Notes: a model not told the origin generated them from the letters alone. Counted from the stretch's first letter, positions 6,219 through 16,909 are shown. The stretch: 64,000 bases of DNA from Variovorax boronicumulans (GCF_019352895.1 NZ_JAAAFX010000014.1:324790-388789); one strand, 5' to 3'. Translations and numbers: made by a program.

Positions 6219-8102
6219 ATGCTTAAGTTCCTATTGCCGAGACAACTCGTGGCCGACACGCCAACGGAGCCGGGCGGCAGCAGTTATGCCGGCGCGCTGC
6301 GGGAAGCTTTCGGTGCGGCCTATCCGCTGATTCGCACGGCCGCCTGGTGGTCCTTGCCGATCAGCCTGTTCGGCCTGCTGCCCTCGATCTTCCTGCTGCA
6401 GGTGTACGACCGCGTGATCTACCGCGGCGGCATGTCGACGCTCTGGGCGCTGGTCTGCGGCATCCTGTGCTTCCTGTGCGTCGAGTTCTGGCTGCGCCAT
6501 CGGCGCTCGCGGCTGCTGCGCGATGCCGGCGCGGTGATCGACCACCACGTGTCGGGCGCGATGCTCGGCTCGATGCTGCACCGCCCGCTGCGTGCGCTCG
6601 AGCACCGTCCCGCCTCGGCCTGGTTCCAGTACTTCCGCGACGTCGGCGCGGTGCGCGGCACCGTCACCGGCGGCCTCGCGATGTCGGTGTTCGACCTGCC
6701 GATGGCCGTGTTCGCGCTGATCGTGATCGGCATCGTCGCCTTGCCGGTGCTGCCGGTGGTGATCGCCTTCCTGGGCATCGTGTCCTTCCTGGCCTGGTGG
6801 TGGGCCGACGAGGTGCGTACCGGCCGGGTCGAGGAAGTGCAGCGCGGACGCAGCCTGGAGCGCATGACCTCCGAGATCTGCCAGGCCCGCGAGACGCTCA
6901 AGACGCAGGCCAACGACGCGCCCACCGTGCAGCTCTGGCGCGAGACCTACAACGCCTGGCTGGCCGAGAGCTTCCGCAAGAACGGCGAGATCGAGACCGC
7001 GCGCGACGGCACCACGGTGCTGCTGACCATGTTCTCGGTGGTCGTGATCACCGTCGGTGCGATCTCGGTGATGTCGCAGATGATGACCGTGGGCGGCCTG
7101 ATCGCAGCCAACATGCTGGCCATCAAGGCGCTGCAGCCGGTGGCGGGCCTGGCCTCGAGCTGGCGCTCGCTGGCCGCGGCGTCGGAAGCAGCCCGGCGCC
7201 TCGAGACGGTGCTGGCCGAGCCGGTCGAGCGCGAGCCCTCGGGCGTGGCGCTGCCGCAGCCCGCGGGCCGCATCGTGCTCAAGGATGTGTCCTTTGCCTT
7301 CGCCGAAGGCGCGCGGCCGGTGCTCGAGCACCTCGACCTCGAGATGGGCCCGGGCGGGCTGCATGTGATCGTCGGCAAGAACGGCGCCGGCAAGTCCACG
7401 CTGCTGAAGCTGGTCGCGGGCCTCTACGAACCCACGCGCGGCAGCGTCAGCCTGGGCGAGTACGACGTCTCGCAGTTCGCGCGCGCCGAACTCGCGCAGT
7501 GGATCAGCTACCTGCCGCAGGAGGTCTACTGGTTCGGCGGCGAACTGATGGACACCTTGCGCCGCGCCGCGCCCGGCCAGAGCGACGAACAGATCCTCAC
7601 CGCCTGCCGCGTGGCCGGCGTGCACGAGTTCATCTCGCGCCTGCCCGGCGGCTACCGCACGGTGGTGGGCGAGGGCGGCACCGGCCTGTCGGTGGGCGAA
7701 CGCCGCAAGCTCGCACTGGCGCTGAGCTTCCTGCGCAACCCGTCGGTGCTGATCCTCGACGAACCCAGCAACGACCTCGACATCCAGAGCGAACTGGCCC
7801 TGCTGGCCACGCTGCAGGCCGTGGCCAAGACACGCACCGTGGTCGTCGTGACCCATTCGCTGCGCATGGTGTCGGCCGCCTCGCAGGTCTATCACGTGAG
7901 CGGCAACGGCGGCGTCGAGCAGGGCACGGCCGCCGACATGGTGCCCAAGCTCTTCGGCGTGCGAAAGCTGGTGGCCGTGGCACCCATTCCCAAGCCGGCG
8001 GAAGCCGATTCAACAGGCCAGGCGGGCGCATCGCCCGCAGCCGATGTCGCGGCACAGGCCGCGGTCAACCTCGCGGCATTGGCCGCAGGAGCAGAGCGAT
8101 GA
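6219..8102 (+). CDS. Type I secretion ABC transporter, permease-ATPase fusion (HlyB/PrtD/LapB class)
   Basis: 627 residues. An N-terminal transmembrane half (about 40-300, with hydrophobic spans such as LPISLFGLLPSIFLL and PVLPVVIAFLGIVSFLAWWW) is followed by an ABC ATPase. The ATPase has Walker A GKNGAGKST near 386-394, an altered signature LSVGERRK near 490, Walker B VLILDEPSNDLD near 511, and a switch His in VVTHSLR. No C39 peptidase or C39-like domain precedes the membrane part. It would power export of an unfolded substrate directly across both membranes together with the adaptor and TolC-type protein encoded next. The presumed substrate is the repeat protein at 413. The stop overlaps the next start. 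Confidence 0.92.
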   Translation: MLKFLLPRQLVADTPTEPGGSSYAGALREAFGAAYPLIRTAAWWSLPISLFGLLPSIFLLQVYDRVIYRGGMSTLWALVCGILCFLCVEFWLRHRRSRLLRDAGAVIDHHVSGAMLGSMLHRPLRALEHRPASAWFQYFRDVGAVRGTVTGGLAMSVFDLPMAVFALIVIGIVALPVLPVVIAFLGIVSFLAWWWADEVRTGRVEEVQRGRSLERMTSEICQARETLKTQANDAPTVQLWRETYNAWLAESFRKNGEIETARDGTTVLLTMFSVVVITVGAISVMSQMMTVGGLIAANMLAIKALQPVAGLASSWRSLAAASEAARRLETVLAEPVEREPSGVALPQPAGRIVLKDVSFAFAEGARPVLEHLDLEMGPGGLHVIVGKNGAGKSTLLKLVAGLYEPTRGSVSLGEYDVSQFARAELAQWISYLPQEVYWFGGELMDTLRRAAPGQSDEQILTACRVAGVHEFISRLPGGYRTVVGEGGTGLSVGERRKLALALSFLRNPSVLILDEPSNDLDIQSELALLATLQAVAKTRTVVVVTHSLRMVSAASQVYHVSGNGGVEQGTAADMVPKLFGVRKLVAVAPIPKPAEADSTGQAGASPAADVAAQAAVNLAALAAGAER

Positions 8103-9433
8103 GTGCAGACAAACCCCAGGCCGACCTGCCCAGCGTGCTGCGGGACCAGGCCTTCGTGGCCTCGGCCGCCACCGCGCGCGGTGGCGCCGGCCGCCGCCAG
8201 TGGCTCATCGGCGGCGCCATCGCGCTGCTGGCCGTGATCGCGCTGTGCTTTCCCATGGAGACGGTGGTCGTTTCGCCCGGGCGCGTGATCCCGTCGGACC
8301 GCGTCAAGTCGATCCAGCATCTGGAAGGCGGCATCGTCAGCGCGGTCTACGTGAAGGAAGGCGAGACGGTGCGCCAGGGCCAGTCGCTGGTCGAGATCGA
8401 CCTGGGCGGCAGCGGACTCAACCTGGAAGAACTCACGGCGCGCCATGCCTCGACCCTGGGCGCCCGCGTGCGGCTGATGGCCGAGAGCCGCGGCCTGCCG
8501 CTCACGCGCAAGTCCTTCGACGGCGGCATCGACGAGGCGGTGTTCCTCGGCGAGATGGGCGCCTTCGACGCACGCTCGATGGAGCAGCGCGGCGTGATGG
8601 CCGGCGCGGTGTCCGCGATGGAGCAGGCCCGCAGCCGGCAGATGGAGCAGCAGGCCAAGATCTTCGGCCTGCAGGAGCGCCTGGCGCTGATGCAGAAGGA
8701 GCAGGAGATCTCCGAGCAGTTGCTGGCCGAGAAACTGATCGGCCAGATCGAGGTGCTGGAGAAGCGCCGCCAGACCGAGACCGTGCGCGCCGACCTGGCA
8801 GTCGCGCGCCAGATGGCGGTGTCGGCCGCGGCGGCCATCACCGAGGCCCAGGCCAAGATGGCCGAGGCCGAAGGCCGCTACCGGCGCCGGGCCTCCGATG
8901 AACTGGCCACGGTCGAGCGCCAGTTCGCGAGCCTGACCGAAGACCTGGCGCGTGCGAAGACGCAGCGCTCGCGCACCACCGTCAAGGCGCCGTCCGACGG
9001 CATCGTCAAGGGCCTGCGCAACCCCGGCCCGGGCTGGGTCGTGAAACCCGGCGAAGCCATCATGGAAGTGGTGCCCGACCAGGACCTGATCATGGTCGAG
9101 GCCAAGCTCAGTCCCAACGACCGCGGCTTCGTCGAAGCCGGCCAGGCCGCGCGCGTGAAGATCACGGCCTACGACTTCCTGCGCTACGGCTCGGTCAACG
9201 GCCGCGTGATGCTGGTGGCCGCCGATGCCGACAAGGACCCGGCGAGCGCCTCGGCCGCGCCGTACTACCGGCTGCTGGTGAGCACCGACAAGAGCCACGT
9301 GGGGCGGCCCGAGAACCGCATCACGGCCGGCATGGAGGCCGAGGTCGACCTGATCGTCGGCAGCGATCCCTTCATCTGGTACATGCTGCGCCCGGTGCTC
9401 AAGCTCAAGCGCGAAGCGTTCCGCGAACCATGA
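8099..9433 (+). CDS. HlyD-family membrane fusion (adaptor) protein
   Basis: 444 residues. A single N-terminal transmembrane segment (about 35-52) follows a short cytoplasmic tail. A biotinyl-lipoyl-like half (VKSIQHLEGGIVSAVYVKEG, then VRQGQSLVEID) comes next, then a long Ala/Glu/Gln-rich coiled-coil hairpin (about 190-300), the second lipoyl half (TTVKAPSDGIVKGL) and a beta-barrel ending in GMEAEVDLIVG. This is the periplasmic bridge of a type I secretion system. ATGA overlaps both the ABC gene before it and the TolC-type gene after it, so the three are translationally coupled. Confidence 0.93.
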   Translation: MSADKPQADLPSVLRDQAFVASAATARGGAGRRQWLIGGAIALLAVIALCFPMETVVVSPGRVIPSDRVKSIQHLEGGIVSAVYVKEGETVRQGQSLVEIDLGGSGLNLEELTARHASTLGARVRLMAESRGLPLTRKSFDGGIDEAVFLGEMGAFDARSMEQRGVMAGAVSAMEQARSRQMEQQAKIFGLQERLALMQKEQEISEQLLAEKLIGQIEVLEKRRQTETVRADLAVARQMAVSAAAAITEAQAKMAEAEGRYRRRASDELATVERQFASLTEDLARAKTQRSRTTVKAPSDGIVKGLRNPGPGWVVKPGEAIMEVVPDQDLIMVEAKLSPNDRGFVEAGQAARVKITAYDFLRYGSVNGRVMLVAADADKDPASASAAPYYRLLVSTDKSHVGRPENRITAGMEAEVDLIVGSDPFIWYMLRPVLKLKREAFREP

Positions 9434-10968
9434 GGCGGGCCATGTCATTCCCGCACACCGCCGTGGCCCTCTGCGTGGCCACGCTGGGCTGGCTGCAGGC
9501 CTCGCCCGTGGCCGCCGCGGCCGAGCCCGCACCACTGGCCGTGGCGCGCCGGCTCGCACCGCCCGACATGCAGGCGATCGGGCAGGGCGCGCGCATCAAG
9601 GCTGCGCTGGTGCAACTGTCGCGCGAGCATCCCGACGTGCAGTCGGCGCAGGCCGCCGCCGACACCAGCAGCTTCGAGATCGATGCAGCTCGCAGCGCGC
9701 GCTATCCGCGCCTCAAGGTCGGCACCGCCTCGGGCAGCTACGACAGCGGCGTGCAGGGCACCGGCTCGCGCGCCTACCAGCTGGTCACGGCCGACCTGCG
9801 CATGAGCCTGCTCGACGGTGGCGCGATGAGCGCACGCGTGCGCGCCGCCGAATTCGGCAGCGAGGCCGGCGCCGAAGCGGTGAAGTCGACCTCGCAGAAG
9901 GTGGTGCTCGATGCCCTGACCGCCTACCTGCAGGTGCAGCGCTTCGACCTCAAGAAGCAGATCGCTCGCAAGTCCACCGAGGTGCTCGACGAACTCGCGC
10001 GCGCCGAGCGCCGCCGCATCGAACTGGGCGCGGCCGGTGAAAACGACCTGCGCATGGCCACCTCCCGGCGTGCCGGCATCGCGGCTCGCGAGATGGACTT
10101 CGAAGCGCAGCGCGGCGAGGCCCTGGCCAAGTTCGCGACCTTCTTCCGCTTCACGCCCGACACCGCCCATCTGCCCGTGATCGCCGTGCCCCTGCAATGG
10201 CAGCCGGCCTCCGAGGCCGAGGCCCTGCTGCAGGCCGAAGACCGCAGTTCGGAACTGGCCGAGGCACGCGGCCGCGTACAGCGCGCACAGGCCACGGTCG
10301 AGCAGTACGAGGCCAGTGCCTGGCCGACCGTCGATGCGGTGCTGGTGAAGACCAAGGACCCGCGCGGCGTGTCGCCCTCGGAGCCCACGCGCGCGGCGCT
10401 GGAGCTGAACTGGAATTTCGGCAACGGCTTCGACCGCCAGGTGCGCGTCAAGGCGGCCATCGCCGAGGTCGCCAACCAGGAAGCCAGGCTCGAAAGCGCA
10501 CGGCAGAACCTGGTCGAACTCACCAGCGCCTCGTGGGCCCGCACCGCAGCGGGCCGCGAGCGCGAGAAGCAACTGCGTGCCGCGGTCACCGACTCGGGCC
10601 TGGCCTTCCAGGGCCGCCGCCGCCTGCTGGCCTTCGGCCGCGAGACCCTGCCCAACGTGCTCGATGCACAGGTCGAGTACTACACGCTGCTGCTGGACTA
10701 TGTCGATGCGGTGTTCGACCTGCGCGTGACCGAGCTGCGCCTGCAGCGCACCGCGGGCCGATTGCTGGTGGCACCCGACAGCGACAACCTCTGGATCGAC
10801 AGCCTGATCGCGGGGGCACCGCGCCCCGTGCTGACGGAGGAGAGCCTGCTGGCCGCACCGTGCATCGCGCGGGTTCGTTGCGAGGCGACGGCGGTGTCGA
10901 CCGTGGCCACCGGGTCGCCCGTGGCCGGCCTGGCCTTGCGCCGCAGCGCGCGGCTCGGAAGCCTCTGA
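9430..10968 (+). CDS. TolC-family outer-membrane efflux/secretion protein
   Basis: 512 residues beginning with an ATGA overlap to the adaptor gene. A signal peptide (hydrophobic run to about residue 27, ending in a Val-Ala-Ala-Ala-Ala-Glu region) directs it to the periplasm. The rest is a TolC-like duplicated helical/beta structure: EHPDVQSAQAAADTS, then long Ala/Glu/Arg-rich helices with LQVQRFDLKKQIARKS in the first half and AEVANQEARLESARQNLVEL in the second. The last 60 residues are Ala/Arg-rich and probably periplasmic. It should form the trimeric outer-membrane channel of the upstream exporter. A convergent regulator gene lies 39 bases away with no clear terminator between. Confidence 0.9.
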   Translation: MRRAMSFPHTAVALCVATLGWLQASPVAAAAEPAPLAVARRLAPPDMQAIGQGARIKAALVQLSREHPDVQSAQAAADTSSFEIDAARSARYPRLKVGTASGSYDSGVQGTGSRAYQLVTADLRMSLLDGGAMSARVRAAEFGSEAGAEAVKSTSQKVVLDALTAYLQVQRFDLKKQIARKSTEVLDELARAERRRIELGAAGENDLRMATSRRAGIAAREMDFEAQRGEALAKFATFFRFTPDTAHLPVIAVPLQWQPASEAEALLQAEDRSSELAEARGRVQRAQATVEQYEASAWPTVDAVLVKTKDPRGVSPSEPTRAALELNWNFGNGFDRQVRVKAAIAEVANQEARLESARQNLVELTSASWARTAAGREREKQLRAAVTDSGLAFQGRRRLLAFGRETLPNVLDAQVEYYTLLLDYVDAVFDLRVTELRLQRTAGRLLVAPDSDNLWIDSLIAGAPRPVLTEESLLAAPCIARVRCEATAVSTVATGSPVAGLALRRSARLGSL

Positions 10969-11007
10969 GGCAAGGAGGGCGCGTGCGCTTCGGCGCGCCG
11001 CTCGCTT

Positions 11008-12390
<1,383 letters not shown>

Positions 12391-12432
12391 GGAGCGAGAC
12401 GAATCATTTGGTCATTGGGCGTATCGGCTCCT

Positions 12433-14550
12433 TCAATACACGAGCTTGGAGGTCCCGCAATCAACGGATATCAGTGAAACGTCTGTCTGTCCAATCGAGA
12501 GGCCGAGTGTTGTCAGCAGGTTAGAGATGACATCGCTAAGACGATCCAACAATGGTTCGAGCAGCGAAAGAACGCCCGACAGTACGGTATAGACAAGGTT
12601 GTTTCCGCTGGAAAGGACGCTGTTTTTGATGTAGTCGGTTCGGCAGTTTCGAATGGCGGTCTCACCTATTTTTAGCAAGCAAAGTACATCGACCACTGGA
12701 TTTATCAGAATAGTGTTCAATAGAAGACCAACCCCCTCTAGCGTCCCACTCAGAAGACCGCCTAAACCTTGTCCCTTCAGTTTTTCGTTGAAATCAGTCA
12801 TGGCGTCCGCGGAAAAACGGATTTCATTCGAGACGTCGGAGACGGAACGACCGATTCCGGTGGTTCCAACGAGTTGCTGCGCAACAGACTGAGCATTCGC
12901 CGGATTGGATGCCTTGATATTTCCCAGCAAGTCGCCGAGTATTCCTCCTACCACGGCAGTGGCGACGTTATCAGCAGTTGCTGCTAAATCCAGTTTGGTC
13001 GCATTAACGGTCACCGTCTCCTTCCCATCTGGTGGAACAGATGGCTCGCTTAATGGCTGAGTGGAAATCGGAGCCTGAGATGCCAGCAGTGGTAGGCCCA
13101 CGCGAACCTTAAGCGGGAGAATGTCCAAGACGTTAAGCAATTGGTGTCTTCGCACTCCATCAGGAGTGTCCGGAACTTGGCCGTCTGGGTCCGGGGCACA
13201 GCGGTTGGCCTTGGTGAAGAATCTGGAGTTGTTCGAGTCCCTATCGCTCTCCATGTCGTGAAAGCGGCCGATGCAGATGTTGGCGGCGGAAGAGCTCACG
13301 GCAATCGTTGCTGTTTTTCTTGGAATTTTGCAGTCGATTGCAGTCAGCTTTCCGGTGGACTGGGCAAGCTCGATGATCAATGGGAGATCGACCTGTATTC
13401 CGACAAATCCGAGAACTACGCCGACTATTGATTTTGAGGTGTCCGCTCGCAAATAGACACGAACTTGCGCCGTTCGTGCGGTTGTCCCTACGCCCCCAAT
13501 ACCGATGGATGGTGCCTCGATGATGCTGGCTTTTGCGGCAACGCCTAGCAGGGGGATGCCTAGATTTTCAAGTGTGATGAAGTTGGTGCCGTTGGCTACA
13601 GCTAGGCCTGCTGTGACGAGACTAAGTACATCGACATTTGCTTCGAGCGCGGAGGGGCCTGTGCTGTCCAAGCCGACGAGTAAGCCCGGAGTCTTGCCAT
13701 CCCCAAAAAGCTGTACGTGTGTATTCAGCGCGGCGATATCTAATCCCAATTGCAAATCCGAAAGAACTTTTATCTGACTAGAGACGGCGCCGCCTTGCTG
13801 TTTTAGTACGGCAATCGAAAGATCGAGAAGGTTTCCGAGTGTGAGGGATTGGACTTTTGCCAGGTTGTTAATCGTTCCAACGTCGAGCGCGCTTGATACT
13901 GGGATGCCCAGTTGACTGAGCAAGCCCGATGGTTTGATGCTGACAGCCGCCAATCCTTTGTAGCTAAGAAAGTCCGCTTCCTTGGGATTTAGGCCGAGAT
14001 TTTTCAGCAGACCGGAAAGCACCCCGTTCGGTTCAACTCTTAGCAACCGTGAGCCGACTGAGAATGCGGCTACGGGATCCGCAAGTGCAGCAATCGCGCG
14101 AGTTGTAATGATTCTATTGTTGCCAAAGGGTAATAGGGCAATGGGAGGGGGAGCGGAAATCGTCACGCGTAATGCGTTGTGATTCTTTGGGTCGGTATCA
14201 AAGTGCGATTCGTTAGCAATTTTTGGATCCCAGCGCCCACACTCCATCGTCGTCAAAGAGACGCTTGGCAGGTTCTCTTTCGCGTTGAGGGTTGCAGCAT
14301 CCTTGGCTTCCTGACAGCTTGTGGAGCTCAGCGGGAGCATTAGTTTTTTCGCGCCAGCGAGCGCGGCCAAATCGACAGTTTTCTGAAATTCACGCTTCAT
14401 GAAAAACAAGTAGCCGAGTTCGGTGCCGACGAGGACGATAACGATCAGGCTGAGTGCGATCACGGTGTTGACCACGATGGAGCCACGCTGCTTCCTGCGC
14501 ACTGTATTGCGCCAGACTTGCTTCGAGAAAGGGGAAGAGTCAGGTTTCAT
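12433..14550 (-). CDS. tadG: TadG-like pilus assembly / pseudopilin-type protein, atypically low GC
   Basis: 705 residues from the ATG at 14550; a TTG at 14583 is an alternative start with a 14-base overlap to the preceding gene. RRKQRGSIVVNT followed by a hydrophobic segment (about 25-45) is the Tad/TadG N-terminal signature, and VDLAALAGAKKL continues the family pattern of adventitious-pilus proteins. The remainder is a long extracytoplasmic region rich in Leu, Val, Ser and Asn with several Cys. It is followed by the sigma-54 regulator. Its base composition is clearly lower in GC than the flanking genes and its codon choice less biased, suggesting a separate history or relaxed selection. 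Confidence 0.8.
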   Translation of the reverse strand: MKPDSSPFSKQVWRNTVRRKQRGSIVVNTVIALSLIVIVLVGTELGYLFFMKREFQKTVDLAALAGAKKLMLPLSSTSCQEAKDAATLNAKENLPSVSLTTMECGRWDPKIANESHFDTDPKNHNALRVTISAPPPIALLPFGNNRIITTRAIAALADPVAAFSVGSRLLRVEPNGVLSGLLKNLGLNPKEADFLSYKGLAAVSIKPSGLLSQLGIPVSSALDVGTINNLAKVQSLTLGNLLDLSIAVLKQQGGAVSSQIKVLSDLQLGLDIAALNTHVQLFGDGKTPGLLVGLDSTGPSALEANVDVLSLVTAGLAVANGTNFITLENLGIPLLGVAAKASIIEAPSIGIGGVGTTARTAQVRVYLRADTSKSIVGVVLGFVGIQVDLPLIIELAQSTGKLTAIDCKIPRKTATIAVSSSAANICIGRFHDMESDRDSNNSRFFTKANRCAPDPDGQVPDTPDGVRRHQLLNVLDILPLKVRVGLPLLASQAPISTQPLSEPSVPPDGKETVTVNATKLDLAATADNVATAVVGGILGDLLGNIKASNPANAQSVAQQLVGTTGIGRSVSDVSNEIRFSADAMTDFNEKLKGQGLGGLLSGTLEGVGLLLNTILINPVVDVLCLLKIGETAIRNCRTDYIKNSVLSSGNNLVYTVLSGVLSLLEPLLDRLSDVISNLLTTLGLSIGQTDVSLISVDCGTSKLVY

Positions 14551-14569
14551 CTGCGATTCGCTTTGTTCT

Positions 14570-15076
14570 CTAGGAGCTGACAACCGCAGTCGCCTTGCTC
14601 GTCAGGTTGCCAGGCATCCATCGGCTGATATCCAAAAAGGGTATGGAGGGCAGCAATCGATTCTTGTCGTACGGATAGCCCACGGTCACGGTTACGGCTG
14701 TCCCAGAGGGCGCAACATTGACGTTGACCGTGTCGACGATCCATTTACGCCGGGTCGCAGCATCGGTGTTCTGTGCGACCGGGACGATCAACGAGTTCGC
14801 CAGCGCGTCATGCACGACGCTTTTGATTTCGTCGATCGCAAGGAGGCGATCGGCAGCTACCGCGCCCATCAGCTTCGGCCTGAAGGTTGCAGCCCTCGCT
14901 CCGTCTTCTGCGGCACGGGCCACAGCTTGTCGAAAGTAAAGCACCGCGCCGAAGGTCGCGATACCGTACAAAGCCAGAAATAGCAGCGTGAAAACCAACG
15001 CGAATTCGATCGCCGCCACGCCGCTTTGCCGGCGCGGCGTTTGTTGTCGGCGACATGAATCGGGTGAGACGACCAT
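14570..15076 (-). CDS. TadE/TadF-like minor pseudopilin
   Basis: 168 residues. The ATG at 15076 overlaps the preceding stop in TGATG, which decides the start. RRQSGVAAIEFALVFTLLFLALYG is the class: basic residues, a Gly before the processing site, a Glu five to six residues on, then a hydrophobic helix, as in TadE pseudopilins cleaved by the Tad prepilin peptidase. It continues with RQAVARAAEDGARAA, also typical of TadE. The C-terminal part forms the exposed domain. It is the second of two adjacent TadE-type genes and is probably TadF by order, although the sequence looks more TadE-like. Confidence 0.85.
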   Translation of the reverse strand: MVVSPDSCRRQQTPRRQSGVAAIEFALVFTLLFLALYGIATFGAVLYFRQAVARAAEDGARAATFRPKLMGAVAADRLLAIDEIKSVVHDALANSLIVPVAQNTDAATRRKWIVDTVNVNVAPSGTAVTVTVGYPYDKNRLLPSIPFLDISRWMPGNLTSKATAVVSS

Positions 15077-15564
15077 CAGAGGCCTCGACTGTCTAGCAGC
15101 ATGCTCGCCTGCCCGACCATTGTGTCGGGCATAGCGAAATTCAACAGCGGAAGCAGTTTGTTCATTCCCCGGACTGTGATGGTGACCTCGATCTGGCAAC
15201 GTTGAGGCCATTCGGTGCCGCAGCGCAATCCAGTGCAGTTCTTGCTTTCCACTTCGCAAATTTTTGTCACCACGTCATTACTGCCAAGGGCCACGGGCAG
15301 CCACCCACTGGTTTGTTGCCGTGTCACCGCTTCGGCTTTCGCCTCACGCGCCTGCAGGTTGACTTGATGTCGGAGTGCCGCCCGGGCACCGTCTTCGGCC
15401 GCGTTCTGCAAGCCGAATCTCAGCGTGAAGAAAATTCCATAGCAGAGTGCTGCATAGACCAACGAGAAGAAGATCAGGAACACGAAAGCGAATTCGATCG
15501 CATATACACCGTCCTGCCGGCGCGCGCCACGCAGCAGGTGGTGAGCAATGGGGCGACGTGTCAT
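15076..15564 (-). CDS. tadE: TadE-like minor pseudopilin
   Basis: 162 residues from ATG 15564; a GTG at 15588 would add eight residues, and neither start has a clear ribosome site. RRQDGVYAIEFAFVFLIFF matches the TadE processing site and hydrophobic helix (Gly, then Glu after several residues), followed by FGLQNAAEDGARAALRHQ. Four Cys in the exposed C-terminal part (two of them in CEVESKNC and CGTEWPQRC stretches) could form disulfides. The gene lies between the DUF3613 gene and the second pseudopilin in the Tad operon. Confidence 0.82.
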   Translation of the reverse strand: MTRRPIAHHLLRGARRQDGVYAIEFAFVFLIFFSLVYAALCYGIFFTLRFGLQNAAEDGARAALRHQVNLQAREAKAEAVTRQQTSGWLPVALGSNDVVTKICEVESKNCTGLRCGTEWPQRCQIEVTITVRGMNKLLPLLNFAMPDTMVGQASMLLDSRGL

Positions 15565-15596
15565 AGCGTGCAGTAGCGGGTTTTGCACGGCGTTGG

Positions 15597-15947
15597 CTAT
15601 CGGCTACCGCTACCCGACTTTTGCACGGTGGCGCTGAACTTTTCCGGAATCGGGAATTTGAAGCTGTCGAGGTAGCGTTGGTAGCTGAGAGTCGCAACGT
15701 CGCCCGCGAGAGGGCGCGGTATCGTTGACGCGACGTTGCCTTCGCGCTGCATGGCCAGCAGGTTGTGCGTTGCGTCCCCGACCTGCAGTCGCACGGACAA
15801 CGCGGGTTGCGGTTCTACGGCTGCGACCTGAGCATCGGGTGCGACCTCTTGCTGGGCCGCCGTCGGCAAGGGCATGGCGATCGAAAAGGCAGCCAGGAGC
15901 GCGACAGAGCACGGGGCGCAGGTACGCAAAGAGAAGAGGTGGGTCAT
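15597..15947 (-). CDS. Tad-locus DUF3613-type periplasmic protein
   Basis: 116 residues with a signal peptide (SVALLAAFSIAMPLPTAAQQ). The mature part carries VGDATHNLLAMQREGNVAS, then LAGDVATLSYQRYLDSFKFPIPEKF, the pattern I associate with DUF3613 proteins that sit in betaproteobacterial Tad loci. Its start overlaps the TadD stop (ATGA), so the two are coupled. The molecular function is unknown; location suggests an accessory periplasmic role in pilus assembly. Confidence 0.75.
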   Translation of the reverse strand: MTHLFSLRTCAPCSVALLAAFSIAMPLPTAAQQEVAPDAQVAAVEPQPALSVRLQVGDATHNLLAMQREGNVASTIPRPLAGDVATLSYQRYLDSFKFPIPEKFSATVQKSGSGSR

Positions 15948-16909
15948 GGTTGCGCTCCGGTCGGTGGCGATGAGGGAAGGGGCTCGGTGGCCTCGGCGGT
16001 GCTGGCTGCCGCAAGGGCTGTAGGCTCGGATTGCGGGCGGACCAGCACATGCACGCGTCGCGGCCAGGGGGATGTCTTGAGCGCGAGCGCCGGACGAGCG
16101 TCTACCGACGGCACCGGAGTCGTGGCAGGTTCCGGCGCAGCGGCCACGGACGCGACCGGCGCAGGCTGAGCGTCAAGCGCGACCGGCGTAGCAGCAGCTG
16201 CCGCCAGCGGCAGCGCGAGCGCCGCTTCACGGATCGCGACACGTGTGGCCTCGGGCATCTTGCTCGCGCCCATCAGCGCCTCGGCTTGTGCGAGCTGGCC
16301 ACTGGCCTGCAGGTACAGCGTCGCGTTGACCTGTACTTGCACGTTGTCCGAAGCGAGTTGGAGTGCCTGCATCAGCGGTACTCGGGCTTGGGCGAGGCGC
16401 CCGGCGCGCATCTGCGCGTAGCCCAGATCGCTCAGCAGCACACCGTCGGTTGGCGTGCGGCGTTGCGCCTGCTCGAGCAGCCGCACGGCTTCGGAATAGG
16501 CCCCATCGCTGCCTGCGAGAAGCCCGAGCCCGCGGTAGCCCGCAGCTTCGAGCGGCGTGCCCATGAGCTTGGCGTAGAGCTTGCGGCTTTCGTCGGCCTG
16601 GTCAGTCTGCCGCAAGGCATCGGCGCGCATCCGCATCGAGTCGGGCGACGCGCCCCAGCGTTGTTCGAGTGCATCGATGTGCGCGAGCGAGGCGAACCAG
16701 AGTCCGTCGCGCTGCATGCGGTCGACCAGCTTGAGATAGGTGGCGGCGTTGTCGGTCACCACTGCACTCGCATCGGCTGCGGCCGCGGCTTGGACCCGTT
16801 CCTGCTGCTCGGCGGCGGCCGGGTAGTTGCTCTTGGTGCCGGCGCAACCGCCAAGAGCGAACAACAGCAGCGCAGTGGCCCAGGTCGGGTGTCGTGCGAG
16901 TGATTTCAT
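15944..16909 (-). CDS. tadD: TadD-like TPR lipoprotein
   Basis: 321 residues. Lipobox LGGC puts the acylated Cys at 22. About residues 55-240 hold helical TPR-like repeats (LVDRMQRDGLWFASLAHIDALEQRW; AVRLLEQAQRRTPTDGVLLS; ARVPLMQALQLASDNVQVQ). A Pro/Ala-rich tail follows. TadD proteins act as outer-membrane pilotins or scaffolds for the Tad secretin. The ATG overlaps the TadC stop by four bases and the stop overlaps the DUF3613 start. Confidence 0.85.
   Translation of the reverse strand: MKSLARHPTWATALLLFALGGCAGTKSNYPAAAEQQERVQAAAAADASAVVTDNAATYLKLVDRMQRDGLWFASLAHIDALEQRWGASPDSMRMRADALRQTDQADESRKLYAKLMGTPLEAAGYRGLGLLAGSDGAYSEAVRLLEQAQRRTPTDGVLLSDLGYAQMRAGRLAQARVPLMQALQLASDNVQVQVNATLYLQASGQLAQAEALMGASKMPEATRVAIREAALALPLAAAAATPVALDAQPAPVASVAAAPEPATTPVPSVDARPALALKTSPWPRRVHVLVRPQSEPTALAAASTAEATEPLPSSPPTGAQP

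Noticed and set aside
15944..16909. Plus-strand frame of similar length opposite tadD
   Set aside because: It has no family features, whereas the minus strand shows a lipobox, TPR repeats and operon overlaps.
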